64,000 nt of DNA, taken from assembly GCA_963819845.1 (NCBI GenBank), contig CAWFXQ010000002.1, positions 1 to 64,000 on the forward strand. Reading direction: 5' to 3'. Numbering within the stretch: the first letter of the stretch is position 1; each line of letters opens with the position of its first letter. The notes under the pieces were generated by a model. That model had not been told where the DNA came from. It did no database searches and saw nothing but the letters and a program-made list of their open reading frames with translations. The position numbers and the translations under genes were made by a program. The DNA comes from DATAGF01 sp963819845 (lineage in GTDB: Bacteria; Actinomycetota; Thermoleophilia; Miltoncostaeales; Miltoncostaeaceae). This document shows positions 33,165 to 42,749 of this stretch, piece by piece.

Positions 33165-34363
33165 GCGGGGACCACCGGGAGCGCCGCGACGCCGGGCAGG
33201 GTGCGGCCCTCGAGCATCTCCAGGGCCGCCCCGCCGCCGGTCGAGACGTGGGTGAGCCGGTCGGCGAGGCCGAGCTCGGCCAGCGCCGCGCCCGAGTCGC
33301 CGCCCCCGGCCACCGTGACCCCGGGACACTCGGCCATGGCCTCGGCGACCGCGCGCGTGCCATCGGCGAAGGCCGGGATCTCGAACGCCCCCATCGGCCC
33401 GTTCCAGAAGACCGTCGCCGCCGAGGCGATCACCTCTCGGTAGGTCGCCGCCGTCCGCGGCCCGATGTCCACCCCGATCCAGCCGTCGTCGATGGCGTCG
33501 CTGGGCACCACCTCCAACTCGGCGCCCTCGGCGAAGCGGTCGGCCACCAGCACGTCGACCGGCAGCTGGAGCTGCCTGTTGAGCTGGACCGCCCTCTCCA
33601 TCAGCTCGGCCGCCACCGCCTGGCCGGCCTCGTCCTCGTGCAGGGAGGCGCCCACACGCTCCCCCTGGGAGGCCAGGAACGTGAAGCACATCGCGCCGCC
33701 GATGAGCAGCCGGTCGCAGCGCTCCAGCAGCCGGCGGATGAGCGGCAGCTTGTCGCTCACCTTGCTGCCGCCGAGCACGGCCACGAAGGGGGCCCTCGGA
33801 TCGGCCATCAGCCCCTCCAGCACCTCGACCTCGCGCGCGAGCAGCAGCCCGGCGCGCGACGGCAACAGGCGGGCCACGCCCTCGGTGGAGGCGTGCGCGC
33901 GGTGGGCGGCGCCGAAGGCGTCGTCAACGTAGTCGGTGAAGCCCTCGGCCAGCCGCTCGGCGAAGGCCGGGTCGTTCGCCTCCTCGCCCTCGTGGAAGCG
34001 CAGATTCTCGAGCATCACGAGCTCGCCGGGGGCGAGGCGGCCCACCCGGTCGCGCACGTCGGGCCCGACGCAGTCGGGCAGGAGCTCGACGCTCCGTCCC
34101 ATCAGCTCGCCCAGGCGCGCGCCGCAGGGCGCCAGAGACAGCTCGGCCGACCGTTGCCCCTTCGGCCGCCCGAGGTGCGAGCAGACCGCCACCCCCGCCC
34201 CGGCCTGCAGCAGCCGCTCGAGCGTGGGCACGGACGCCCGGATGCGCGCGTCGTCGGTCACCCGCCCGTCCTCGAGGGGCACGTTGAGGTCGGACCGCAC
34301 CAGCACCCGCGCGCCGCTCCAGTCGACCCCCGGGTCGTCGATCCCGAGGAGGCGGGAGGCCAC
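33161..34363 (-). CDS. pgk: Phosphoglycerate kinase
   Basis: A 400-residue kinase making ATP from 1,3-bisphosphoglycerate. Motifs: VLVRSDLNVPLEDGRVTDDARIRA, SHLGRPKG, LLENLRFHEGE-like MLENLRFHEGEEANDPAFAE (split by the hinge), FVAVLGGSKVSDK, GPMGAFEIPAFADGTRAVAEAM and the nucleotide loop VAGGGDSGAAL. The ATG at 34363 lies 8 bp after the gap stop. Confidence 0.97.
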   Translation of the reverse strand: MASRLLGIDDPGVDWSGARVLVRSDLNVPLEDGRVTDDARIRASVPTLERLLQAGAGVAVCSHLGRPKGQRSAELSLAPCGARLGELMGRSVELLPDCVGPDVRDRVGRLAPGELVMLENLRFHEGEEANDPAFAERLAEGFTDYVDDAFGAAHRAHASTEGVARLLPSRAGLLLAREVEVLEGLMADPRAPFVAVLGGSKVSDKLPLIRRLLERCDRLLIGGAMCFTFLASQGERVGASLHEDEAGQAVAAELMERAVQLNRQLQLPVDVLVADRFAEGAELEVVPSDAIDDGWIGVDIGPRTAATYREVIASAATVFWNGPMGAFEIPAFADGTRAVAEAMAECPGVTVAGGGDSGAALAELGLADRLTHVSTGGGAALEMLEGRTLPGVAALPVVPA

Positions 34364-34370
34364 CCTGGAC

Positions 34371-35379
<1,009 letters not shown>

Positions 35380-35456
35380 CCGGCTCCCATCGCGTCGCCC
35401 GTCGAAACGACGGCCAATCTAACAGGAGGATGGCGCCGGCCTGCCACCATTGCCCG

Positions 35457-35990
35457 ATGACCGTCATCCGCGCGGTCGCGGTCGCCACCCTCCTGTCTCT
35501 CGCCCTGTCGGGTTGTGGGGCGTCGTCCTCGTCAGAGTCGCCCACGGGGACGGTCGAACGCCTCTCCGGCACCGTCAACCGCGTCGTCGACGGCGACACC
35601 CTGGTGGCCCGCGTCGACGGCGCCCGGGTGCGAGTGCGCCTGCTCGGCGTGGACGCACCCGAGACCGCGATCGGGCGCGGCTCGGCCGAGTGCTACGGCG
35701 TCGAGGCGGCCGACGCCGCCCGCGACCTGCTGCCCCGGGGCCTGGGCATCGCCCTGAGGACCGACCCGACCCAGGGCCGCGAGGACCGCTTCGGCCGGCT
35801 GCTCGCCGAGGTCACGGTGGCCGGCCAGGCGCGGACGGTCAACGAGACCCTGGTGGCCGACGGCAGCGCCAAGGTCTTCCGGGGCGACGGCCAGGGCCGG
35901 CTCCAGCCGGCGCTGCGGGCGGCGGAGCGGGACGCGCGGCGCGACGGCCTCGGCATCTGGGAGCGGTGCCCGGGCCGCTCCGGATACTGA
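35457..35990 (+). CDS. Thermonuclease-family (SNase) lipoprotein
   Basis: A 177-residue exported nuclease-like protein: lipoprotein signal (LLSLALSGC), then a staphylococcal-nuclease fold with VNRVVDGDTLVARVDGARVRVRLLGVDAPE, the REDRFGRLLAEV active-site loop (Arg/Glu) and NETLVADGSAKVF. Ca-dependent nucleic acid cleavage on the cell surface is expected. ATG at 35457 has no Shine-Dalgarno; an ATG at 35430 sits directly on GGAGG and is a less likely start. It is divergent from gap. Confidence 0.87.
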   Translation: MTVIRAVAVATLLSLALSGCGASSSSESPTGTVERLSGTVNRVVDGDTLVARVDGARVRVRLLGVDAPETAIGRGSAECYGVEAADAARDLLPRGLGIALRTDPTQGREDRFGRLLAEVTVAGQARTVNETLVADGSAKVFRGDGQGRLQPALRAAERDARRDGLGIWERCPGRSGY

Positions 35991-36002
35991 GCCTGAACGC
36001 GA

Positions 36003-36026
36003 CCGGGGGGCCCGAAGGCCCCCCGG
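36003..36026. terminator. Bidirectional terminator hairpin
   Basis: Perfect 10-bp stem CCGGGGGGCC / GGCCCCCCGG with a CGAA tetraloop, between the convergent nuclease and DUF1097-like genes. Confidence 0.8.
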
Positions 36027-36056
36027 CGCACTGCGTCAGACGGTGGTGCGAGCTGG

Positions 36057-36749
36057 CTAGGCCGGCTCGGGCGCCGCCTTGGGCTTCGGGGTGATCGCCG
36101 CGGTGATCTTGGCGCTCACGATGCCGAGGATCACGCCGCAGACGAGGGTGACCCAGGTGCTGAACCACACCCAGCCCCACGGCGTGGAGATCAGGCCGCC
36201 GAAGGCGCCCAGACCCGCCGTGTCCGTGGCTGCGCCGGTGCCGGACAGGGCGGCGACCTTGTCGCCCGTGCCGCCACCGTTGGGGACGTATCCGTCGAGG
36301 CCCGTCGCGATCCACCAGAGGAAGACCGCCGCGAAGCACGGGAACGTACCCGCCACGTAGTACCAGTCGCCGGCGATGAGGATCATCACCAGGATGAAGG
36401 CGAAGATGCCGACCCACAGGGAGATGCCCCAGAAGTCCGGGAAGTCCGCCGTCTTGAAGGCCAGCGGCATGGTGACGAGAGCCGCCACGGAGCCGAAGAC
36501 CGTTGCCAGGAAGATCTTGCCGAAGGCGGCGTTGTCGCCACCGGCGGCGAAGAAGAGGCCCCAGGAGATGAAGGCCACGGGGAGGATCAGGTGGAAGTTC
36601 TCAGGAACGCCGAGCGTCCCGGGGCCACCGATCTCGTCCTGCTGGGTGACCCAGTGGAACGTGAAGTTCAGGGAGAGCTCTGTCCAGAGGAAGGACAGGA
36701 TCCCGATGACGATCGCCAATGGCGCGATCGCTTTGGCGCGAGCGCTCAT
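36057..36749 (-). CDS. DUF1097-like multi-pass membrane protein
   Basis: A 230-residue protein with about six TM helices: LAIVIGILSFLWTELSLNF, LILPVAFISWGLFFAAGG, FLATVFGSVAALVTMPL, ISLWVGIFAFILVMILIAG, TFPCFAAVFLWWIATGL and WFSTWVTLVCGVILGIV, then a Lys/Pro tail. The layout and the AGTF.CFAAVF segment resemble DUF1097 proteins of the inner membrane. ATG at 36749 follows AAGGAG. A good promoter with TTGCCA and TAGACT lies about 125 bp upstream. It occupies the place where whiA normally follows yvcK. Function unknown. Confidence 0.6.
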   Translation of the reverse strand: MSARAKAIAPLAIVIGILSFLWTELSLNFTFHWVTQQDEIGGPGTLGVPENFHLILPVAFISWGLFFAAGGDNAAFGKIFLATVFGSVAALVTMPLAFKTADFPDFWGISLWVGIFAFILVMILIAGDWYYVAGTFPCFAAVFLWWIATGLDGYVPNGGGTGDKVAALSGTGAATDTAGLGAFGGLISTPWGWVWFSTWVTLVCGVILGIVSAKITAAITPKPKAAPEPA

Positions 36750-36871
36750 GAAGCGTTCACTCCTTATGGGAGAAGTACGGAGATCGTCCCCGTCTGACGG
36801 ATGAAAGACGAAACGAAAGTCTTCGGGGGATCGACCACGAGCCGGGGACCGGGCCCCTGACGCGCCGGGCC

Positions 36872-36901
36872 AGTCTACGGCCGGCTCAGGGTTCGTGGCA
36901 A
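36872..36901 (-). promoter_or_regulatory. Sigma-70-type promoter for the DUF1097-like gene
   Basis: Minus strand: TTGCCA (36901-36896), 18-bp spacer, TAGACT (36877-36872). It predicts a 5' leader of about 115 nt, long for this organism. Confidence 0.5.
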
Positions 36902-36930
36902 GTGTTGCGAGTCCTGCCGGCCCCGCCCGG

Positions 36931-37911
36931 TCAGGACGTTGCAGGCGCCGCTCCCGCGGCCTCCCGCACCAGCTCCAGGAGCACCGCGGCCAGGGCCTCG
37001 GGGGAGTGCCGCACCACCCGCCCGGCCTCGGCGAGGTCGCCGCTCACGACGCGGATGCCGAGGGCCCGCAGGCGCTCGTGGTCGACGCCCACCGGCTCCT
37101 GGCCCTGGGCGGCGTACGCGGCCGCGGCATCCGGGTCGAGCGGGCCGTCGTGGACGACGATCGTGTCAACGCCGCCGGGGACGGCCTCGAGCACGCGCTC
37201 GAGGTGGTCGACGGCGTCGAAGCCGTCGGTCTCGCCCGGCTGGGTCATCACGTTGCAGACGTAGGCGCGCCTCCCCCGCGACGCCACGAGCGCCTCGGCC
37301 AGCTCGGGCACCGCCAGGTGCGGCAGCACGCTGGTGAACAGGCTGCCGGGACCCAGCAGCACGAGGTCGGCCTCGCGGACCGCCTCCACGGCCGGCGGGT
37401 GCGCGGCCGGCGCAGGGTCGAGCCACACCCGGCGGCAGGGGCCACGGCCGGCCGCGATGCGGGTCTCGCCGCAGACCGCCTCGCCGTCCTCGCGCTCGGC
37501 CCAGAGGCGGATCTGCTCGAGGGTTGACGGCAGCACCCGGCCGCGGATCTTCAGCACCCGGCTGCACTCCTGCACGGCCAGGTCGAAGCTGCCGGTCACC
37601 TCCGCCAGGGCCGCCAGGAAGAGGTTGCCGAAGGGGTGGCCGGAGAGGTCGCCGTCGGCGAAGCGGTGCTGGAACAGGCGCCCCAGCAGCGACTCGTCGT
37701 CGGCGAGCGCGACCAGGCAGTTGCGGATGTCGCCGGGCGGCAGCACCCCCAGCTCGCGCCGCAGGCGGCCCGACGAGCCGCCGTCGTCGGCCACGGTGAC
37801 GATGGCGACGATGTCCACCGGCGCGGCCTTGAGCCCGCGGAGGAGCGAGGCCAGCCCGGTGCCGCCGCCGAGGGCGGCGATGCGCGGGAGGCCGCCGACC
37901 GAGGCGCTCAC
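36931..37911 (-). CDS. yvcK: Gluconeogenesis factor YvcK/CofD-like protein
   Basis: A 326-residue UDP-sugar-binding protein needed for envelope and carbon-metabolism balance in other bacteria. Motifs: AALGGGTGLASLLRGLK, TVADDGGSSGRLRRELGVLPPGDIRNCL, HPFGNLFLAAL, GPGSLFTSVLPHL and CNVMTQPGET. The GTG start at 37911 overlaps the rapZ stop by 4 bp. Last gene of uvrC-rapZ-yvcK; whiA, usually next, is missing here. Confidence 0.95.
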   Translation of the reverse strand: MSASVGGLPRIAALGGGTGLASLLRGLKAAPVDIVAIVTVADDGGSSGRLRRELGVLPPGDIRNCLVALADDESLLGRLFQHRFADGDLSGHPFGNLFLAALAEVTGSFDLAVQECSRVLKIRGRVLPSTLEQIRLWAEREDGEAVCGETRIAAGRGPCRRVWLDPAPAAHPPAVEAVREADLVLLGPGSLFTSVLPHLAVPELAEALVASRGRRAYVCNVMTQPGETDGFDAVDHLERVLEAVPGGVDTIVVHDGPLDPDAAAAYAAQGQEPVGVDHERLRALGIRVVSGDLAEAGRVVRHSPEALAAVLLELVREAAGAAPATS

Positions 37912-38792
37912 GCCGCGGGCTCCGCGACGTCGGGCCCGCCCCGCGCGATGTGGCGGTGCGAGACGCTCACGTCGAAGCCCGGGCCGTAGCGGCGCGCCAG
38001 CATCTCGGCCACCGTCACGCTGCGGTGGCGCCCGCCGGTGCAGCCGATGCCGATGACGACACCGGCCTTGCCCTCCTCGGCGTAGGCCGGCAGCAGGAAG
38101 TCGAGCAGCGCCTCCAGGCGGGCCATGAACTCCTCCAGCCCCGGGGAGGACCGCACGAACTCGGCGACCTGGGGGTCGAGGCCGGTGTACGGCTTGAGCG
38201 CAGGGACGTAATGGGGGTTCTTCAGGAAGCGGACGTCCAGCAGGAGGTCGGCGTCGCGCGGGACCCCGTGCTTGTACCCGAATGAGACGAACTCCACGTG
38301 CATGCGGGGGCGGCCCTCCGGCGAGAGCAGCGTGTCGGCCACCAGCCGGCGCAGCTCCCAGATCGAGAGCCCGGTCGTGTCGATGACGACGTCGGCGCGC
38401 TCGCGCACGTCGGACAGCTCGGCCCGCTCGCGCGCGATGCCCTCGGTCACGGTGCCGGCGGCGGCCAGCGGATGCGGCCGCCGGGTCTCGCGGAACCGGT
38501 CGATCAGCGTCTCGTCGGAGGCCTCCAGGAAGACCACGCGCGGGCGGGCGCGGGCGGCCTCCTCGACCCGCTCGAGCACGGGCTCGAGGTCCTTGAACCA
38601 GACACCGCCCCGCACGTCGCAGACCACGGCGGCGCACTCGACCCGCGACCCCGGAAGCAGACACAGGTCGGCGAGGGAGGGCAGCAGGCCGGGCGGGAGG
38701 TTGTTGACGCAGAACCAGCCGGCGTCCTCGAACGCGCCCATCGCCTGGCTCTTGCCGGCGCCGCTCATGCCCGTGATGACGGTCAGCTCCAC
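37908..38792 (-). CDS. rapZ: RNase adapter protein RapZ (YvcJ-like P-loop protein)
   Basis: A 294-residue nucleotide-binding protein: Walker A GMSGAGKS at residues 8-15, FCVNNLPPGLL, DVRGGVWF, and the C-terminal domain with FGYKHGVP, DVRFLKNPHYVPALKPYTGLD and GIGCTGGRHRSVTVAE. In other bacteria the protein binds small RNAs or cell-wall metabolites and controls envelope precursor synthesis. ATG at 38792 overlaps the uvrC stop by 10 bp. Confidence 0.96.
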   Translation of the reverse strand: MELTVITGMSGAGKSQAMGAFEDAGWFCVNNLPPGLLPSLADLCLLPGSRVECAAVVCDVRGGVWFKDLEPVLERVEEAARARPRVVFLEASDETLIDRFRETRRPHPLAAAGTVTEGIARERAELSDVRERADVVIDTTGLSIWELRRLVADTLLSPEGRPRMHVEFVSFGYKHGVPRDADLLLDVRFLKNPHYVPALKPYTGLDPQVAEFVRSSPGLEEFMARLEALLDFLLPAYAEEGKAGVVIGIGCTGGRHRSVTVAEMLARRYGPGFDVSVSHRHIARGGPDVAEPAA

Positions 38793-40726
38793 GCGGCCTC
38801 GCGGTCGGGCTCGGGCTCGGGGGCGCGGCGGGGCGCCGCGGTCTTGTGCAGGTGGTCGTACACCTCCCGCGCCACCTTCGCGGGCACCCCCGGCACCGCC
38901 GCGAGCTCATCGCGGCTCGCGGCCAGGAAGCGCTCGGTGGAGCCGAAGTGGCGCAGCAGCGCGGCCTTGCGCGCGGGCCCGACGCCCGGGAGGGCGTCGA
39001 GGACGCTCTCGGTCATCCCCCGCCCGCGGCGGCCGCGGTGGTGGCGGAGCGCGACGCGGTGGGCCTCGTCGCGCACGTGCTGGAGGGTGCGCAGCGCCGC
39101 CGAGTCGACCGCGAGCAGCAGCGGGTCGGGGATGCCCGGCCGGAAGACCTCCTCCTGCCGCTTGGCCAGGCTCACGGCCGGCACGTCCTCCACCCCGGCG
39201 TCGCGCATCCCCGCGAGGGCCGCCGACAGCTGGCCCTTGCCGCCGTCGATGACCACGAGCCCGGGCCGCGCGGCGAAGGAGACGTCGGTCTCCCCCGGCG
39301 CGGCGAGGCGGGAGAAGCGGCGCCGCACGGCCTCGCGGATGCGCGCGAAGTCGTCACGGCCGGCCTCGTCGCGCATGGTGAAGGTGCGGTAGTGGGCCTT
39401 GGCCGGCGCGCCCCCCTCGAACACGACCATCGACGCCACCGCGTACGTCTCGCCGAGGTTCGAGATGTCATAGCACTCGATCCGCGCCGGCGGCGCCGGC
39501 AGGTCGAGCTTGGCCTGGAGGTCGGCGAGCGCCTCGCGGCGCCGGCCGCGCGCCTGCTCGTGGCGGCGGCGGTCCTGCTCCAGCGCGAAGCGCGCGTTGC
39601 GCGCCGCCAGCTCCGCGAGCTTGCGCTTGTCGCCGCGCGCGGCCGCGCGCACCTCCACGCGGTGGCCGCGGCGGTCCGTCAGCAGCGCCTCGAGGGCCTC
39701 GGTCGCGCCGCTCTCGTGAGCCACCACCACCAGCGGCGGGATCGCCAGCGCGAGCGAGTAGAACTCGTAGGCGAACTGCGCGAGCACGGTGTCCTCGTCC
39801 TCCGCCCCGGCCGCGTCCAGGAAGAACGACTGGCGGTCCTGCAGGACCCCGTCGCGCACCTGCAGCACCTGGACGTTCGCCGAGTCGCCCTCGAGGGCGA
39901 CGCCCAGTACGTCGGCCGTCCCCACCGAGTCGGCGTGGGCGAACTGGCGCTCCATCAGGTGGCGCACGGCCGAGAGCCGGTTGCGGACGACCGCCGCCCG
40001 CTCGAACTCCTGCGCGTCCGCCGCCGCGCGCATCTCCCGCTCGAGGTCGCGCTCGAGGCCCCGGTAGCGGCCGGAGAGGAAGTCGATGATCTGGTCGACC
40101 AGCGCGCGGTAGTCGTCCTTCGAGATGTAGCCCACGCACGGCGCCAGGCACCGCTTGATGTGGTAGTCGAGGCAGGGCACGCCCGACGGCCGGCCCGGCT
40201 CCGGGCCCTCGCAGGGGCGGCTCGGGAAGATCCGCCCGATCAGGCTGAGCGTGTCGCGCACCTTGTAGGCGTTCGAGAAGGGCCCGAAGTACATGCGGTC
40301 GCGCCGGTGGCGCTCGCGCGTGAAGTAGACGCGCGGGTAGTCCTCGTCGAGGCTGATCGCGATGTAGGGGTAGCTCTTGTCGTCGCGCAGCCGGATGTTG
40401 AACGGCGGGCGGTGCAGCTTGACGAGGTTCGCCTCGAGGATGAGGGCCTCGCTCTCGGACGAGGTGACGAACACCTCGACCCGGGCGATCCGCTCCACCA
40501 TCTCGGCGATCTTCGGGTGCAGCCCGGAGCGCGCCCGCATCGGGTGGCCGGGCCCGTCGTCCTCGCCGGGCCGCAGCGGCGCCTGGAAGTAGGAGAGCAC
40601 CCGCCGCCGCAGCGACTTCGCCTTGCCGACGTAGAGCACGCGGTCGACGGCGTCGCGGTAGGTGTAGACGCCCGGGCCCGTCGGGATGCCCGCGAGCTGC
40701 TCGCGGAGGGAGGAGGCGTCCGGCAC
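38783..40726 (-). CDS. uvrC: UvrABC system protein C
   Basis: A 647-residue nucleotide-excision-repair nuclease. Domain order: GIY-YIG 3'-incision domain (PTGPGVYTYRDAVDRVLYVGKAKSLRRRVLSYF, split at VDRV), Cys-rich region with CEGPEPG…CLDYHIKRCLAPC, UVR motif (EREMRAAADAQEFERAAVVRNRL), RNase H-like 5'-incision domain (IECYDISNLGET, LVVIDGGKGQLSAAL) and C-terminal helix-hairpin-helix (LDALPGVGPARKAALLRHFGS). GTG start at 40726; TATACT lies 10 nt upstream. Heads the uvrC-rapZ-yvcK operon. Confidence 0.97.
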   Translation of the reverse strand: MPDASSLREQLAGIPTGPGVYTYRDAVDRVLYVGKAKSLRRRVLSYFQAPLRPGEDDGPGHPMRARSGLHPKIAEMVERIARVEVFVTSSESEALILEANLVKLHRPPFNIRLRDDKSYPYIAISLDEDYPRVYFTRERHRRDRMYFGPFSNAYKVRDTLSLIGRIFPSRPCEGPEPGRPSGVPCLDYHIKRCLAPCVGYISKDDYRALVDQIIDFLSGRYRGLERDLEREMRAAADAQEFERAAVVRNRLSAVRHLMERQFAHADSVGTADVLGVALEGDSANVQVLQVRDGVLQDRQSFFLDAAGAEDEDTVLAQFAYEFYSLALAIPPLVVVAHESGATEALEALLTDRRGHRVEVRAAARGDKRKLAELAARNARFALEQDRRRHEQARGRRREALADLQAKLDLPAPPARIECYDISNLGETYAVASMVVFEGGAPAKAHYRTFTMRDEAGRDDFARIREAVRRRFSRLAAPGETDVSFAARPGLVVIDGGKGQLSAALAGMRDAGVEDVPAVSLAKRQEEVFRPGIPDPLLLAVDSAALRTLQHVRDEAHRVALRHHRGRRGRGMTESVLDALPGVGPARKAALLRHFGSTERFLAASRDELAAVPGVPAKVAREVYDHLHKTAAPRRAPEPEPDREAAWS

Positions 40727-40748
40727 GGTCCCACCGAGTATAGGAGCG

Positions 40749-40788
40749 GCTGCCAGTCCCGCCGCCCACGCCCCGTGGCGGGGGCAGC
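40749..40788 (-). terminator. Terminator hairpin of the toxin-antitoxin operon
   Basis: Arms GCTGCC…CCCGCC and GGCGGGGGCAGC around a GC-rich loop, placed directly after the PIN gene stop and upstream of the uvrC promoter. Confidence 0.55.
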
Positions 40789-40789
40789 G

Positions 40790-41224
40790 TCAGTCCAGCA
40801 GCGGCAGCTCGAAGGCCGGGGCGTGGGACGGGCGGACGACCGAGAAGTGGCGCCGGTCGGTGGTGGCGATCGCGGTGACCCCGAGGCGCTCGGCCGCGGC
40901 GACCACCGTGGCGTCAACCGTCCCGAGGGGAAGATCGGCGTAGCGGGCCACCAGCTCGCCGATGCGCGTCCACTCGTCGAGGGGAATCTGATCGACGGTG
41001 ATGTCGCTGCCCGCGACGTCGGCGAGCAGTAGCGCTTCCGTCCGAGCGCCGAGCGCGCGGCCAACGAGGAAGGCCGTCTCGGCGACCACCAGTGCCGGGA
41101 CCGTGAGATCGCCCGGGAAGCCGCCGAGAAGCGCAACCGACCGGTCATGGAAGTCGTCCGCCTCATCGACGAGCGCGAAGAGGGCGCCCGTGTCAACGAT
41201 CAGTTGTCCTGCCCGAAGCCCCAC
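40790..41224 (-). CDS. PIN-domain toxin (VapC-like)
   Basis: A 144-residue PIN ribonuclease with the acidic residues of the active site: LIVDTGALFALVDEADDF (Asp), AETAFLVG (Glu), LGTVDATVVAAAE (Asp) and ATTDRRHFSVV (Asp). Predicted Mg-dependent RNA cleavage. The GTG start at 41224 overlaps the end of the antitoxin gene by 25 bp, giving coupled translation typical of VapBC modules. Confidence 0.87.
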   Translation of the reverse strand: MGLRAGQLIVDTGALFALVDEADDFHDRSVALLGGFPGDLTVPALVVAETAFLVGRALGARTEALLLADVAGSDITVDQIPLDEWTRIGELVARYADLPLGTVDATVVAAAERLGVTAIATTDRRHFSVVRPSHAPAFELPLLD

Positions 41225-41433
41225 TCGACGAGCAGCTCGTCAACGCGCTGCGAGATGTCGGAGCGGCCGCTGTTCCCCGCGCCCGCCGAGCGGAACTCGC
41301 GGATCGGGCCTCCGCCGAGGTGGGCGGCGATCGCCTCCCTCGAGAGCTGCGACACCGTCATCCCCCGCCGACCGGCCTCGCGGCGCAGCCGCGCGTCGAG
41401 CTCGTCGGGCAGCTTGATCGTCGTCCGCTTCAT
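41200..41433 (-). CDS. Ribbon-helix-helix antitoxin (VapB/CopG-like)
   Basis: A 77-residue protein with an N-terminal RHH DNA-binding fold (MKRTTIKLPDELDARLRREAG then RRGMTVSQLSREAIAAHL) and a C-terminal segment likely to neutralise the PIN toxin. ATG at 41433 with the operator-like inverted repeat GTATG-tcag-CATAC 1 nt upstream, suggesting autoregulation. Confidence 0.85.
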   Translation of the reverse strand: MKRTTIKLPDELDARLRREAGRRGMTVSQLSREAIAAHLGGGPIREFRSAGAGNSGRSDISQRVDELLVEWGFGQDN

Positions 41434-41434
41434 G

Positions 41435-41448
41435 GTATGTCAGCATAC
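41435..41448 (-). promoter_or_regulatory. Operator/promoter of the toxin-antitoxin operon
   Basis: Inverted repeat GTATG-TCAG-CATAC overlapping a -10-like TATGCT on the minus strand, 8 nt before the antitoxin ATG. RHH antitoxins normally repress through such repeats. Confidence 0.5.
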
Positions 41449-41450
41449 AC

Positions 41451-42749
41451 TCAGACGAAGCGGTCGCCGGCGCGCAGCAGGACCACGTCGCCCCCACCGC
41501 CGGCCAGCGCCCCCGCCCCTCCGGCGAGGGCCATCACCTTCGCCACGTAGGCCTGGGTCTCGCGGTAGGGCGGCACCCCGCCGTACCGGCGCACCGCTCC
41601 CGCCCCGGCGTTGTAGGCCGCGAGGGCCAGCGGCACCGAGCCGAACGCCCGCAGGTGGCCGCCCAGCAGGCGGGCGGCGGCCGGGATGGCCTGGGCCGCG
41701 TCGAAGGGGTCGCGCAGCCCGATGCCCCGGGCCGTCGCCGGCATGAACTGTGCGATCCCCTGCGCCCCGGCCGGGCTGACCGCTCGCGGATCGAGGCCGG
41801 ACTCGGCCCGCAGCAGCGCCGCCAGCAGGGCGGGCGCCACTCCATTGGCGGTCGCCGCCGAGGAGACGATCGCCCGGTACCGCGCCGGGACCCATCCCGG
41901 CACCGCGCCCGCCGCGCCCGCCGCGCCCGCCGGCCCGGCGGCCACACCGGCCCCGCAGCCGGGCAGGTAGCCCCAGTGCCAGGGCTCCCAGGAGTAGCGC
42001 TGGACGAAGCCGAACCGGGTGCCGTTGCGCGACAGCCAGGCGTAGGCCCCGCCGCCGCCGTTGTGCATGTTGAGGTCGAGCTCGGTGGCATCGCGGTGGC
42101 GGCTGCGGCCCGGTGGCGCAACCCACTTCGGGTCGGGGTGCCGGGCGAACAGCACGGCCTGCTCGGCGTCGCTGCGGAAGCCGCTCACCACGACCAGGTC
42201 GACGCCGTCCGCGTTGGCCGCGGCGTCCATGAGGTCGAACGCGGCGCCGACCGCCGGGCACATCGGCTTGCCGTCGCGGTAGGCCAGCGGCCCCGAGTAG
42301 CCGCCGCCGGTGGCCCAGCCCGTGCGCTCGTCCCCCGCGACGGCCGCGGTCACCACCATGCCGGCGCGGGCGAGGGCCCGCACGCGCGCCCCGCGGGGCC
42401 CGGGGGCACTGACCGTCACCTCGACGGCGGTCGGCGGCCACGACCCGCCCGGGAGGGACAGCGCCTCGACGCGCGCCCCCGAGCCGGAGGCCGCCGCCTC
42501 GGCGGCCGCGCGGAGCCGGTCGCGCCAGGCCCGGCCCCCTCCAGGGCCCGCGCTCGCGACCTCCCCCATCCGCGCCCGCAGCTCGCGCGCCGCCGAGACC
42601 GCCGCGAGGTCGGCCGCGGTCTGGGCCCGCGCCGCGGCGAGCTGGACCCTTCCGAGCGCGAAGAGGGCGACCGCGCCCAGCAGCAGCACGAGCGCGAGCG
42701 CGAGGGCCAGCGGCAGCGCCTGGCCGCGCTGGCGCCCGCGCCGGCTCAC
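41451..42749 (-). CDS. TadE-like / VanY peptidase / lytic transglycosylase fusion protein
   Basis: A 432-residue protein with three parts. Residues 1-60: short basic tail and a TM helix of the TadE/TadG-like pilin type (QRGQALPLALALALVLLLGAV). Residues about 150-265: LAS/M15 D,D- or L,D-carboxypeptidase with SGFRSDAEQ (189-197), zinc ligands His218 and Asp225 (RHRDATELD) and His258 with catalytic Glu255 (EPWHW). Residues about 285-415: SLT goose-lysozyme-like transglycosylase with the catalytic Glu in RAESGLDP, then GAQGIAQFMPATA and ALAAYNAGAGAVRRYGG. Predicted membrane-anchored cell-wall cutter facing outward. ATGA overlap with the TadE-like gene upstream. Confidence 0.85.
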   Translation of the reverse strand: MSRRGRQRGQALPLALALALVLLLGAVALFALGRVQLAAARAQTAADLAAVSAARELRARMGEVASAGPGGGRAWRDRLRAAAEAAASGSGARVEALSLPGGSWPPTAVEVTVSAPGPRGARVRALARAGMVVTAAVAGDERTGWATGGGYSGPLAYRDGKPMCPAVGAAFDLMDAAANADGVDLVVVSGFRSDAEQAVLFARHPDPKWVAPPGRSRHRDATELDLNMHNGGGGAYAWLSRNGTRFGFVQRYSWEPWHWGYLPGCGAGVAAGPAGAAGAAGAVPGWVPARYRAIVSSAATANGVAPALLAALLRAESGLDPRAVSPAGAQGIAQFMPATARGIGLRDPFDAAQAIPAAARLLGGHLRAFGSVPLALAAYNAGAGAVRRYGGVPPYRETQAYVAKVMALAGGAGALAGGGGDVVLLRAGDRFV

